Assembly: GCA_963514095.1 (NCBI GenBank)
Contig: OY741277.1
Coordinates: 5,361,409 to 5,425,408, forward strand
Direction: 5' to 3'
Length of the DNA stretch: 64,000 nucleotides
Origin: Eutrigla gurnardus
Taxonomy: Eukaryota; Chordata; Actinopteri; Perciformes; Triglidae
Position numbers and translations under genes: made by a program. Each line of letters starts with the position of its first letter. Position 1 is the first letter of the stretch. Positions 44,701-56,700 of this stretch are shown here, piece after piece. The notes beneath the pieces are model-generated. The model had not been told where the DNA came from. It made no database searches and saw only the letters and a list, made by a program, of their open reading frames with translations.

Positions 44701-47700
44701 GAGGTTTAAAAGAAGTTGGTCCCTACACCCAAGCAGGTCTCTCCACCCTCCAGTAAGACAGGAACATTGCCCCTGACCACACCCAGCATGCTTGTGTTTA
44801 CGGTTGGCCTTACTTATCTGATCTGGTCTTTAATATCACGTGTAAAGATCTCCTTATCCAATGTAACCCAAAAAAGTGACATCATCAGATCCTGACAATG
44901 TTGAAATATTCAAACATGTACTGTGTTTCTTGTGGCCCCAATGTAGTTTATTATTGCTTTTATAAAAAATCACATGACACCTTCGCTTGGCGGACAACAC
45001 CCTTTCTTGTTCTGTGCCACCAGCTCAGCCGCAGCAGGAATCTGCTGCATCGCTTTTTGGCAAGAAGAGATTGGACTGTTGCTCTGACTGGACTGAACAT
45101 TAGTTATTCATCAGTGATCTAAATTCCCCTGGTGTGTACTAGGCCTATTTTTAGAAAGCAAACATGCAGCCTGCCGAGCACTGGTACGTAGGAAACTCCT
45201 TCTGTCATCACAGTGCAGACGGGGAATCAGATGACTGTTACTCGTGTAAGTTTTCTCAAGGACTAAAGTCAGCAAAATACACCCAACGTTGGAAGCCGAC
45301 AGCATGGATGTGGAATACAAGTGAAATGTGATGTTTGAGGATTATTTGGGCTACAACTTGGTAAGTATTATTACACACATACTGCTGGAATATTATCAAC
45401 TGGTTTATTTTATTGATAATATTCTTATATAGTGTAAGATAAAATATCAGGCTTTGTCAGGGATGAAGGGCTTATTTCCTTTAGCGGCCCTCATCGAGTC
45501 ACACCTTTACCAATACGTGATATACCTTTTCACTCCACAGCGTGTGGTTGTCTGTGCCCTCAGCAAACAGGAAGTCCTGCAGCAGCCTGAGCAGCCGAAC
45601 CAGGCTGGGACAGAAGGGCAGGGACACTCCCTGGGCGTCCCTCAGGTCCGACAGAGACGACTCCAGCATCATCTCCAAAAGACTGGCACACAAGAGCGGC
45701 AAACGGACTATGAATACATCGCCCCGCAATGACACAATAACATTTTTGAACATTTAGACAAAAGGCGACACAGATGAAGGCGTGGTTCAATATATTTTTC
45801 CACTGCAAAGATGGCTTGGCTGCCAGCGCAGTGTGTTTGTTGGCTGAGCGCATGGAAACGTGGAACGAGTGTCAGTGACCTGCGTTTGATGTCATCGGGA
45901 GGGCGGACCAGTTGGCAGGAGGAGCCCAGTTTGGTGAGAACAGAGAAGACCTGTCCTCTGTCCCTCCACACCACGTCTTCCTCCGCCCCGCTGCGACTCC
46001 ACAGCACGGAGAAGACGATGTTGGTCAGCAGGTTGCACAGCTCCTCCTCGGGCGTCTGCTGTAAAACACACAACACACGGTGCCACATCCTAGAGCGATG
46101 ACCAATAATGGGCTTCGTGTGTCAGCAGTATCTAAGCAGCCATACCTGTGGGTTGGAGGCATTGGAGATGGTGTCTCCGGTTGGAGGGTCCGTCCCATAG
46201 CTGGTATCGTCCAGCACGTTGGACAGGCTGGAGCTCTTCCTGGGTCTGGTGGGTGGGAAGGGCTTGCAGTGCTCGAGAGGAGATGGCGTGTTTGTCAGAC
46301 TACCCCCGGGAGTCTCTCCCATCCCCCCTAGCTCAAAATCAAACGGGGTACCGAAGGGGGATTGGGGGTGGTAGTCCCTCCCCTCCTCTTCAGTGCCCGA
46401 TGTGGGGATATACACCGCGTTGGAGGTGGAGGACGAGCGGCTCCGTTGGTCCACTGAATCAAACGACTTAAAATGGAGGGAACCTGTGAAATTTTTAAGC
46501 GGACCTCCGCCGCCACTTGGAGGCGACTGGGATAAATCGGAGAATCCCTCAGAGATGTCCCTCCGGCCACCTTCATCCTCCTCTTCCTCCTCCTCCTCAT
46601 CCTCAATGTCCTGCAGGGTGCGGTAGCTCAGGAAGATGTCCGTGTTGGTGTCCTCTATGACCAGAGCCTGTTCCCTGCGCAGCGGCGGCCGGTTGTTTGG
46701 CTCGAAGGAGCTGTGGGTGCTGGAGCATGCGGTGCTGGAGCCTGCGATGCTGGCGGCGTGGGACTCGTAGAACTCTTTCACGTAGAGCTTGGTCAACATG
46801 TCCTGCCAGCCGGGCTGCTTAGCAAGCTGCTTCACGTAGTCCTCGTTGGAGTAGATCAGATGAAAGAGCTGGCATGATATCAGAGAGGAAAAGAGGACGC
46901 GGTTGGTTTTTAATCACGGAGATGACAAATATGCTTCGGATAAAAAAATTCACACTCAACAAGTCGTCTGTGGAGGTTTTGACAGAGTGGACATCATGTG
47001 AGGTGACTGACCTTGCGGCAGACGTCTAAGCGGACGGTGAGCTCGGCTCGATGGGACAAACAGACCACAGCCAGGAGGTCTCTGAAGTTAGGGGTCGCAT
47101 CTGTGGGTCAGCAGAAAATATCATTTTATTATAGAGACCTTGAAGACCTCTGCTATAAATATTGGGATCCTTCATAAACTATATCTTCCAAAATTAGAAC
47201 AACAATGGTTAAAATGTTATCAGGGTAATATTAGGCATTTCCAACATTTGCACCAAACACAATTTAAAGGTAACATTTACTGGTTTGCTATTTCCTAACA
47301 ATGTCTCGAAACAAAGATCCTCTAGGAGAACTTTACTTTATGATAACAGGAAAATCAAGACAAAGTTATGAGTCTGGTGTTCTAATCCGTTTAGTTGTTG
47401 AGCTGAGTTTATAAGAAGCTTCTGATTTATCAGAGAAACACAACTGTCAATATAATCACACATGCCTGAAGAAGCAGATGAGTTTAGGAGGATTCACCTC
47501 TTTTACTTCTCTCTTGACTTCTGCTTATTTAATGATTTAGAAATACTTAATAAAATAATAATAATAATAATAAGTTAGGGTCAGGTGCTTGAACAGAGCT
47601 GTTTCGGTGTTACCTGTAGCAAGGACCTGCTCGTACAGACATCGCACGGTTGTCATGGTTACTGGAATTTCATCAAGGAAGCAAAGCAGGCCAAGGTACC

Positions 47701-50700
47701 CAAAGTCCCTCAGCTTGATGCGCTGCTTGTTGCGCTCAGACACTCGTTCGCTTTTGAGGATTTTGTATAAAACCTGCAACATCGAAAGGGAAATCGATCG
47801 ATTGAGATTTCTCTTTGGATAATACCCGAGACGGGAAGCAGAAAATCTGTCAAGCGACAAGCTGGCGAATTAAGGTAGAAGTTAAGTCTGTGGCTCTCAC
47901 CCTGAACACCCTCTCTCTGGCCTCGTCTCCGAAGCTTGGAGTGATCAGCAAGCAGTACAGCTGCTCCACGCCCCAGTCCAGCAGCGCGGCCTGCACCTGC
48001 TCCCGAGGGGGGCTGCTCCTCAGGAGGTCATACAGCACATCGAAGGCCCTCACCGCCTGATCGGGAGAGGGAGGAGAATCATGAGGACAGAGGATATAGG
48101 TGAAGGAGGAGGATGAGATACCAAGAAATATGGATTTAGGGAGGGTAACATTTTAAACGCTCACAGGAGGAGGTCGAAAGAGTTGCCAAAACATGAGAAT
48201 AAAAAAAATGTTTGATGATCAGGGGAGATATGGAAGTGAAATATCAAGCTTAAAAAGGTCAAATGATAACAAAATGTAATTCCTTAAAGAAACACAGATG
48301 AAATATATGAGCACTACCTGCTTCTCCTCTCCGACAGTCAGAATATAGGCGAGGACGCTGTGGAGCTCCTCTGGTGTAGGAGACTTGAGAATGTCCTTCA
48401 GAAAGGCGAACAGAGAGGTCTGAATCGTCTGCTTGTCATCAGACAGACAGCTGCCATCTCTCTCCACACTACGACCAAAGACATGAGTAAAGAAGTTAAG
48501 AAATCTTGTGAACAGTTAGAAATCATGGTTTGAAGTTAGAATAGAAACTTAATATACATCGTGGTGGATGTCTGTGTTCATTTTGCAAGCATTGTGTGAA
48601 TGTCGAAGGTTCACCTGTAGTATGTGCGAATGGTATCCAGAATATATTGGACCCCGTACTTCCTCTTGATGCGCTGCTTGCCTTTGTGTATCACAGACGA
48701 CAGGTACTGCACGTGGGCTTTGGAAGAGAAAGAACACTGTTGCCATCTCCCTCCAGTGTGACATTTAGAAATGTCAAACCAATATGCGAGTTTGTAGCAA
48801 AGAAGTGACTTAATTTACAAAAGAAGGTACTGAAGTGCAGCTCGAGGCACAGATTCTCTTTTAATCCTGAACTGGAAACATTAATGTATTCTAACCGTGC
48901 TGTTTCTGCTTTGAGCTTCCTCTCGCTCCTTTCAGTCTCACATGCACACATTACAAAAGGGACATAAACAGCTCCGGCAGAGATGGAAAGTACCAAAGGT
49001 TCATTATTTCACACGTGAAGGCTGCTTGTGCCTTACCCAGACAAACGGTAAAATGGCTTTTGGTCCAGATGCGGAAATCAAAGAGCAGGTGGTGGTAGAG
49101 TTGCTGTAGAAGTGGGCTGTTCCCCTCGTTGAAAACCTGCTCCAGCAGCAGCTGACAGGCCCTCAAAACGTTCATGTCCATCATGCTGCCAGGAACCTGC
49201 AGCAGAGGAGGGGTCTGTGTTTAAGTTGGTCTTCATGGATTTATCTGTGTGGAGGGTTTGTGTGGCGTCTTTCTTTCTACTGACACTACTGACACACAGA
49301 AGTGCGTCAGTAGTGTCGAGTGCATATACAGCACACACGTTTACTGCAGGCCTATGTGTGTTTCTGTCTTTGCCACTGTCAAACATGGCAACCCCCTATG
49401 ATTATTAGGACATAGCTTCCTAACAGGATGCTCCGCCTCAACATCATGCATTTCAACACATCCTGCCAGAGTAGAAACCACGTCTGTGCGACACCAGTGT
49501 AACACCTTGTCTCATCTCCGATGGTAGCAGCCAATGCAACGTCTGAACTGAAACACGTTATCATCATTCTGAAGAAATCATGGCGGATTGCATAAGGAAC
49601 GCACCTGTTGTGCTTTTGCAATTGTACAGCACTTTGGTCAACTGAGGTTGTTTTAAATGTGCTTTATAAATGAATTGTGACTTGACTTGTGACTTTAGAG
49701 GACAATCACAAAAACGATTAAACCAAGAACCAAAAGCAGGAGTGACAGCAGGGCATCACAACTCACGGTGGCTTCAGTGTCAGTCATACGACATGTCATT
49801 TTCCACTTTGTGTTAATCTGCACATCATTTTAAACAGATATATTTCAACACATCATTTCAGGCAACACATTTTATCATTGATATCCGTTGTTCTCGGTCA
49901 GAGCGACCACACATGCTGGCAAACGCTGCATAAATGTACCCACGCAAGCATTATGATACCATCATAATTGCTCATTAGACAGCAGAACTACATTGGTAAA
50001 GGTCAAACCCCTTTCAGATGGTAATCACTTCTTTTCACAATTATATTCCGCTTGCCAGCGTGAAGCGTGCAGGGTGCTTACTTTGCTGAGCATGGCTCCG
50101 ATGGTGCTGGGCCCGTGGCAGTGCAGCAGGCTCTCCTGATTGACAGGGTGATGACGAATCAGGTTTTTCACCATCAGCAGGAAGGCAGCGATGCTGTTTC
50201 TCTCTAGTCTGCCCTCTGAGAGAGAAGAAAATAGGGCAAAACATTTCCTGTGTGTTACCCACAGTCGTGTGTATATATGCATTACCAAGCACTTTAATGT
50301 CATTTTCATATCTCAGTGTGAGTCATGGGAAGGATATTTGTCTCACTTTTGTTAGACCGTTTGCTCATGTATGTAAATTTGTTCCGTTGTGCTGCTTCTT
50401 ACACACTTTAGCATTGATTTCACAATCTTTGCTATTTTGTCAGTTGAATAGTATAGCACGTGTCTCTGACTGTCTAGAACATCCAGTTTGTCCTTGCACA
50501 TCGTGCATCATAGATCGTGCATAGACTCTGACTCACTGCCGTTCAAAACTTCATCGAGTCTGAACTGCGCTGAAAATCAGAGTTAGCATTTAGCACTTGG
50601 CATAGAATTACAACTGCACAAAAGAGCCAGGAAGAACAATGCTGTTAGCATTGTTAGTCGATTTAGCAGAACTACTAAAACAACTGACCTGAAGACTTCA

Positions 50701-53700
50701 GTGGCAGAAGCAGGGCAGCAGGGCCTCTGGGGGAGGTGAGCTCTGGTCCCAGCAGGTCTGAGATCTCTTGACTGCCGTTGTTAACCGGCTCAGTCTCACA
50801 TACCTGCTCCAGCAGGGGCAACAGAACCCCTATACCTCCCACCACGTTTACAACATCCTGCAGGGGGGGCATGCATTATGTGTTTTAATCTTCCACAATG
50901 AACTGAATGGAGACACAACCACTGACAGCTGAAAGTGTTTCATATCGAACCTTGATGTCCCAGTTCACTACCCGGTGTCCTGTAAGCCTGCCGTCATAAT
51001 GGTAATTGGGCGACAGGTCGAGACATATCTGGCTCTTGAAGGCCTGTAGGAGAAATGCACACATTCACTGTTGTTGTGTATAATTGGCATAGTAAAAGCA
51101 GCGTCATAAATGAGTTTCAGTGTGTCACCTGTGGAGTGTAGTAGAGCAGAAGTTTGCTGTTGAGATCAGATAACTCTCCCTCCGCTTTGAATAAGGACAC
51201 GTGATTGGGGCCTGGCGGGCAGAAATGTGGGTCATTATGCAAACATTACTTTGTGTAAATGAAAAAAAAACTCCTTGGAGTATGCTTGGGGTTTTTCATT
51301 GCTGGTTTCTTGTAGATTTGATTGTCTGGAAGAGGTTAATGCTGGAAAAAGACATGTTGAAGGTGTAAAATGTGTACGAAAACATTTGCGCTGCAGCAGA
51401 GCATGACCTACCTGCAGCATGCAGAGCTCTTGTCTGTGTCTGCTGCAGAGCCTCATGGCAGATGAAGGCAGTGCCTAGGAGCCCATCCAGGGACGTGGGT
51501 GTTCCCCACTCGGTGTCTTGCAGTCCTGCTGGGATGGTGTGCACTGAGGAATCTCCCATAGGGCCCCAGCGGCCTCCTGAAAAGGTGGCTGGGAAGGACT
51601 GGGACCGGTTGAGGGACGGGCCAAAGGCGGGGAAGGCAAACTCAGCCGACGCATAGGAGGAGGAGGGCAGATTGGGGGAGGTAGTGGTGGTAGTGGTCCG
51701 GTGGCCCGCAGATCCGATGCAGCAGGAGGTAAAAGGCTTCAGGAGGCAGGTTCAGGTGAGGGAGGGAAAGAGGAAGTGAGATTAAAAGAGGAACTACTCA
51801 GTAATAATGGGCCAGGATATATTAGATACTAGTCTGAGTTACCTCACTGAAAGATGGAAAGCGAAGCTGTGCAGTTTTACATAGCTCTCCATCGATGTAG
51901 ATGGTGACCAGGTTCTGACCAAAAGGACGACGGCCAGGGATGTGGACTATAGCCACTGAATGCTGTGAGGGGGAGACATAATAGGACACATTTCTACTGG
52001 TGACAACAATGAAAAATGCAAATTTGGTGCTCAACATTTAGTGCTTGAATTCTTCTTTTTTTTTTTTTTTTTTTTGTATGGAGCAACACAGCCTCACATT
52101 TGACAAACCGTATTGATAAACCTCGAGCCAATCGTCTCTTCAAGAGGTACACTCCTCAATCTCTCACAGTGATTATGCTCCAAGGTTACAGGCCCAGACA
52201 ACTCCACTGAGGAAATTGATGTGTCATTTTCTCCCTGATCGAGTCTATTTTTATTTGGGACAGGCTAAATGAGGACAACTGTTGGCCACACTCCTATGTG
52301 GACTATGTGTGTCCACACTCACCCAGCATGAGTCAGATAGTGGGTTCTCTGGCAGCGCGACAGCCATGTAGTCTTTCTTAGTGCAAACAGCCACCACGAG
52401 CACTCCCTCCATTGTGAAGAAGGCCTCCAGTCCAGTTCCACTTGCTGTGAAGAAACTTCATAGGAGAAAATACACGCTGTCAAAACATTGCACCAACGCG
52501 GCCGCGTACATGTGGACGCTAGCGATGAGTCTCTCTACCTGTAGAGCTGCTTCCTGCGCGGCCCTTTGCCCATGTCATGCTGGGCCCCAGGGTGGACAGA
52601 TGCTTTACGGTGGTTGGAGAACTCCATGTTGAGGCAGAGCCAGGCATGAAAGGCAAACCCACTGCCTGGCCAGCGTTGGACCGTGGGCACCATTATACCG
52701 GCCATGGGGGGCGTAAGGTCAAAGTACTGCAAGGCACTGTCCCGGCCTTCTCTCGCCGCCATGGACGAGAGCACCTGGATGACGCGCGCACAGTAGGGGT
52801 GGACCTTCCCCACCACCGCGCCGTTGTCCTGATCCACCCTGAGCAGTCTGAGCAGGCTCTTCAGCTCCTCTGGCCTCAGACACAGGGAGCCCAGGTCCTG
52901 CAGCAGGCCCAGCAGGGCGTCTGCACACTGCCGGTCCAGATTCTGGGGCTGCGAGAGCACCTGCAGCAGAGCCCCCACCATGTCTGCCTCCACAGCCACG
53001 GTACGACAGGATAAGGAGCCGCCACAGACGGCAGCCAGCCACTGGGCCACCAGCAGCTGAAGGTCCCTCTGACCCGACAGGTCCGGCAGCCACTGCAGGA
53101 GCAGCAGCAACGGCTGCTCATTGCTAATACCAAGGTGATGAGCATGGGCATGCTCGCCCTCCACTGCCTGGAGACAGAGCAACAGAAACACGTCAATAAG
53201 ACGTGGCCACATCCTTAATAAGTCCAGGTTAACCAGCAACGGCATTTAAATAGGAACAAGAAGCTAATTGACTTCTATTGTCTCTGCACCCAGTGGGGAG
53301 GAGAGGGAAATGTGTGTTTCACCATGTTCATCAGCTCCTGCAGAAGCCTTTTGGTGGGTCGACCTTGACTCTTCAGCACATCAAACAGCTGGGAGTAGCC
53401 AATCCTCTCCTTGAACTCTTCCTGAGGGGGAACGAGACAGAAATAGAGTGGAGAAAGCGGCTCCCAAGGGGGGAACTAGTTGGCACACTTTCATGCATTG
53501 GAAGGAATCTTTTAAATGAACGGAAAACAGCTTTCCTCTTCAGGCTCTATGTATTTGCTGACATTTTATCACAGTATAACATGCTTTATACACGTACAGA
53601 AGTATGAAGGATATATGATTTGACCGTAGAGCATCATAAAGGACCTTACCTTAGCAGAGGGCGAGTTACTCATTATAGCCGTGAGGACTCCTAAGGCATG

Positions 53701-56700
53701 AACTGTAATACTGTCTGATCCTTTCTCCCAAACCTACATCGACATAAGGATTGTATTAAAATAATGTTGATTGGCACTGCAGAGCTCAAAGTGTGCCTCA
53801 TCACGAGTTGACACCGAAAGCCTGAAAAAAGGTGAGAACATTCCAACTGCACATGACCAAAAAAAAAAGAAAACAAATCAATTCGGAGGAAACTTTTCAC
53901 CTGATGAAAGGATGATTATTCCACACCACAGTTATTTTAGCAGACTAGGTCAAAGTAAGTGCACTGCTGGATCAGTCGCCAAACAAGTGTCTCTTTGTTA
54001 ATTACTGATAGATCCCAGCATGCACAAAACCCAAATGCCAACCACCAACAAAAAAGAACCAGAGGCAACCCCCCCACTATTGCTGGAAATGAGGTAAGAT
54101 TAAAACCCCTGGGCATGAGCCAGGTCTTTCACACAAGCACAACCGGTCACACGACAGAGCAGCCAAAACAAGACAAAAAGAAGGACATGCATTTTTTTGA
54201 GAGAACACCATTTCATGCACGACGAAAAACACAGCATGCTCTTCTTGTGCCGTGTTGTCACCAGGGAATTCAGCCTCCGATTCTAATTGTGATATGAATC
54301 AACACTCCCACGCAAGCAAAGGTTAATCCTCTCTCTGATCATTTATATCTGAACTTTTTTCGTTTTCAAGTTGAATTCAAGTAGCTCCGAATAACAGTAA
54401 ATCACATGTGACACGGGCTGTCAGTGGATATTCCAGTTAGACAGATACGTCAAGTTTAAAAAAAAGGAACTCCAGACAACAAATATCACATATAGCCGCA
54501 CTACCTGCTTTATTTACAAATGAGTGTAAGCCAGACTTCCTGCCCAAAGCTTCCTGTTTAAATAGCTCAGAGCAGCTAACGAGTGGCGAGAAGGCTGAGT
54601 TTCCTGCTGACAGACCGATATCAACACCAAGTGGAGGGAAAGTACCTGGTCCACTTCGACCTCTGAGAGTAAACATGTCGTGAGGTCACACTCAACCTCA
54701 CGCTCCGGGTTACGCATGTTGCTCTGAAAGAGCTGCAAGACATACACGCACACACACACACACACACGCACGCACGCACACACACACAAGACAAAAAGAC
54801 GGACAATTAGACAAAAAGTTCATCTGTCCGATGACAGCTTTGATCCTGGTCTCTACAGCTGCAGCAGGACACGCGTGTTGCAGCCATGCGGGGAAACAGA
54901 AGCTGGAAGCATATATACGTTTTTTCCCGATATTTCACATTGAACTGCGGCATGTGGGATCCAGGCAAATAAAAGAGGCAATAGACATGACATAAATAAA
55001 TAAAGAAGGTGTCACAGCAGACAGAAACACTTCAGATGGACAGGGTTCTGACCTTGCTGTTTTGAACGAGCCTGAGGATGTGTTCAAAACAGTTGTTGTT
55101 GAGGAACAAAGCCTGCAGGACGGGTCTGTCGGAGCACTGCAAGATCTCTGGAACAGCAGCTAGAATAAAAAGCAAGGATGATGTTGACTATTTATCACAT
55201 CCCGGGGAAATCAATTATTTGGCTTTCAATCTGATTGAGAGAGATTAATAAAAAAGGAATGATTCACGCTCTGCTAGATTGGAGGCCTCGTGGGTGTGGT
55301 CTTACTTAGCATTTGTTTCTGGAGGGAGATCAGGCTGTTTTCCATGTTCTGCTTCTCCTGCTGCTCACTGCTAAGTGGACGGTTCCAGTTGAGGAGCTGG
55401 AAGTAGCTCTCCAGTATGGCCCTGAGCCCCACCTGCCGCTCCGCAGGGCTGCTGGAGTGCAGCAGGTGAATCATCACTGTCAAGCACTGCAAAGTGAGCC
55501 GCGGGAGTCCCGTGCTCTTGGGTTCACTGGGGGTCCGGTAGCACCACGATCGCAGGACCCCGAACAGGTCCTCAACAGAGTCAGGGGTGATGGAAAATAG
55601 GCCATTCTTCTGGAAAAGAAAATATGGACAAAATCATTCCCTTGTAATCAGTTTGAATCTACACTCTACACTGATGAAGACGGCAGACAGGCTAGCAGAC
55701 CTTTCCTCCACTGATGACAGCACCCTGGAGATGAACCAATCTGAGCGTGAGGAGCTCTGGGATCTGCTCGCATTCCTGGAGACTTTCTGTGAATGTGTAT
55801 TCAACCCAAGAAACAATGTTATCCTAGCTTTTTCTTAACCACAATATAGAAAACATTAACTCAGTGCTGTTAAAATATCGACCATCCCGCAAAAAAAGTA
55901 TATTGTTTTATTTGTTTGTTTGAAATGTACAAAATGTTCATGGTACAATGACTAAGCAAACATCTCCCCTGCAGTGCCACCTCTGCCATTCAATGAAAAA
56001 GAAAAGCCTTTATAATTAGCTACGTCTTACGCAATTAGCTCTTAATTTTCTAATTAAAGAATGTTATTACGTTTAATCCTCCTGAAATGTGTACATACTG
56101 AAACGTACCCAGGCTGAGATTTCCCACATGGCTTATAGATTAGTGTTCTCTGATCAAATGGGCTTCTATAATTAGAAATGCTTAAACTGGACTGATTGCA
56201 ACCTGATAATTAGTTGCTGAATAATTTAAGTTTTTAGCTAAAACTTACTGGCTGACTGGACTGGGCAGTTATATTTTTCATTATAAGCAACATGGCAACG
56301 CATGATTTACTGTTTACTGGGAGGAGAGGAAAGGTCACAGTGTTTCCATGTCAAAGATGACAGATCCTGGCTGTGTTTGGGCCGTGGTGGGAACAGTTTG
56401 ATTCTTGTGGTATGTGAGGTCTGACAGAGATCACAGTGGTAGAGCAGAGGAAAAGGGAGTGTCTCACCGTGGAAGAGAGCAGGCAGCTCCTCTGGCAAGG
56501 CCAGCGGGGAGAACTTATACTTGTTCCTCTCCAGCAAGCTCACCTCCTCCCTGCAACACACAAAGCCTCCGAGTCACCGCACTGCCTCGCATCACGCCTA
56601 GTCAGTCGAGGACTGCCACCAACAGGCAACAAGAGCGGGTGGATACGCATCGCACAAAAGACCGGGGCAAGACGTTAAATTCATAAGATAATCTCTGGGT

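Noticed and set aside
52430..52455. Alternative acceptor (CTTCACAG) about 11 nt inside the nbeal2 exon at 52455
   Set aside because: It would shift the frame and remove residues conserved with human; the upstream TATGAAG acceptor preserves both.
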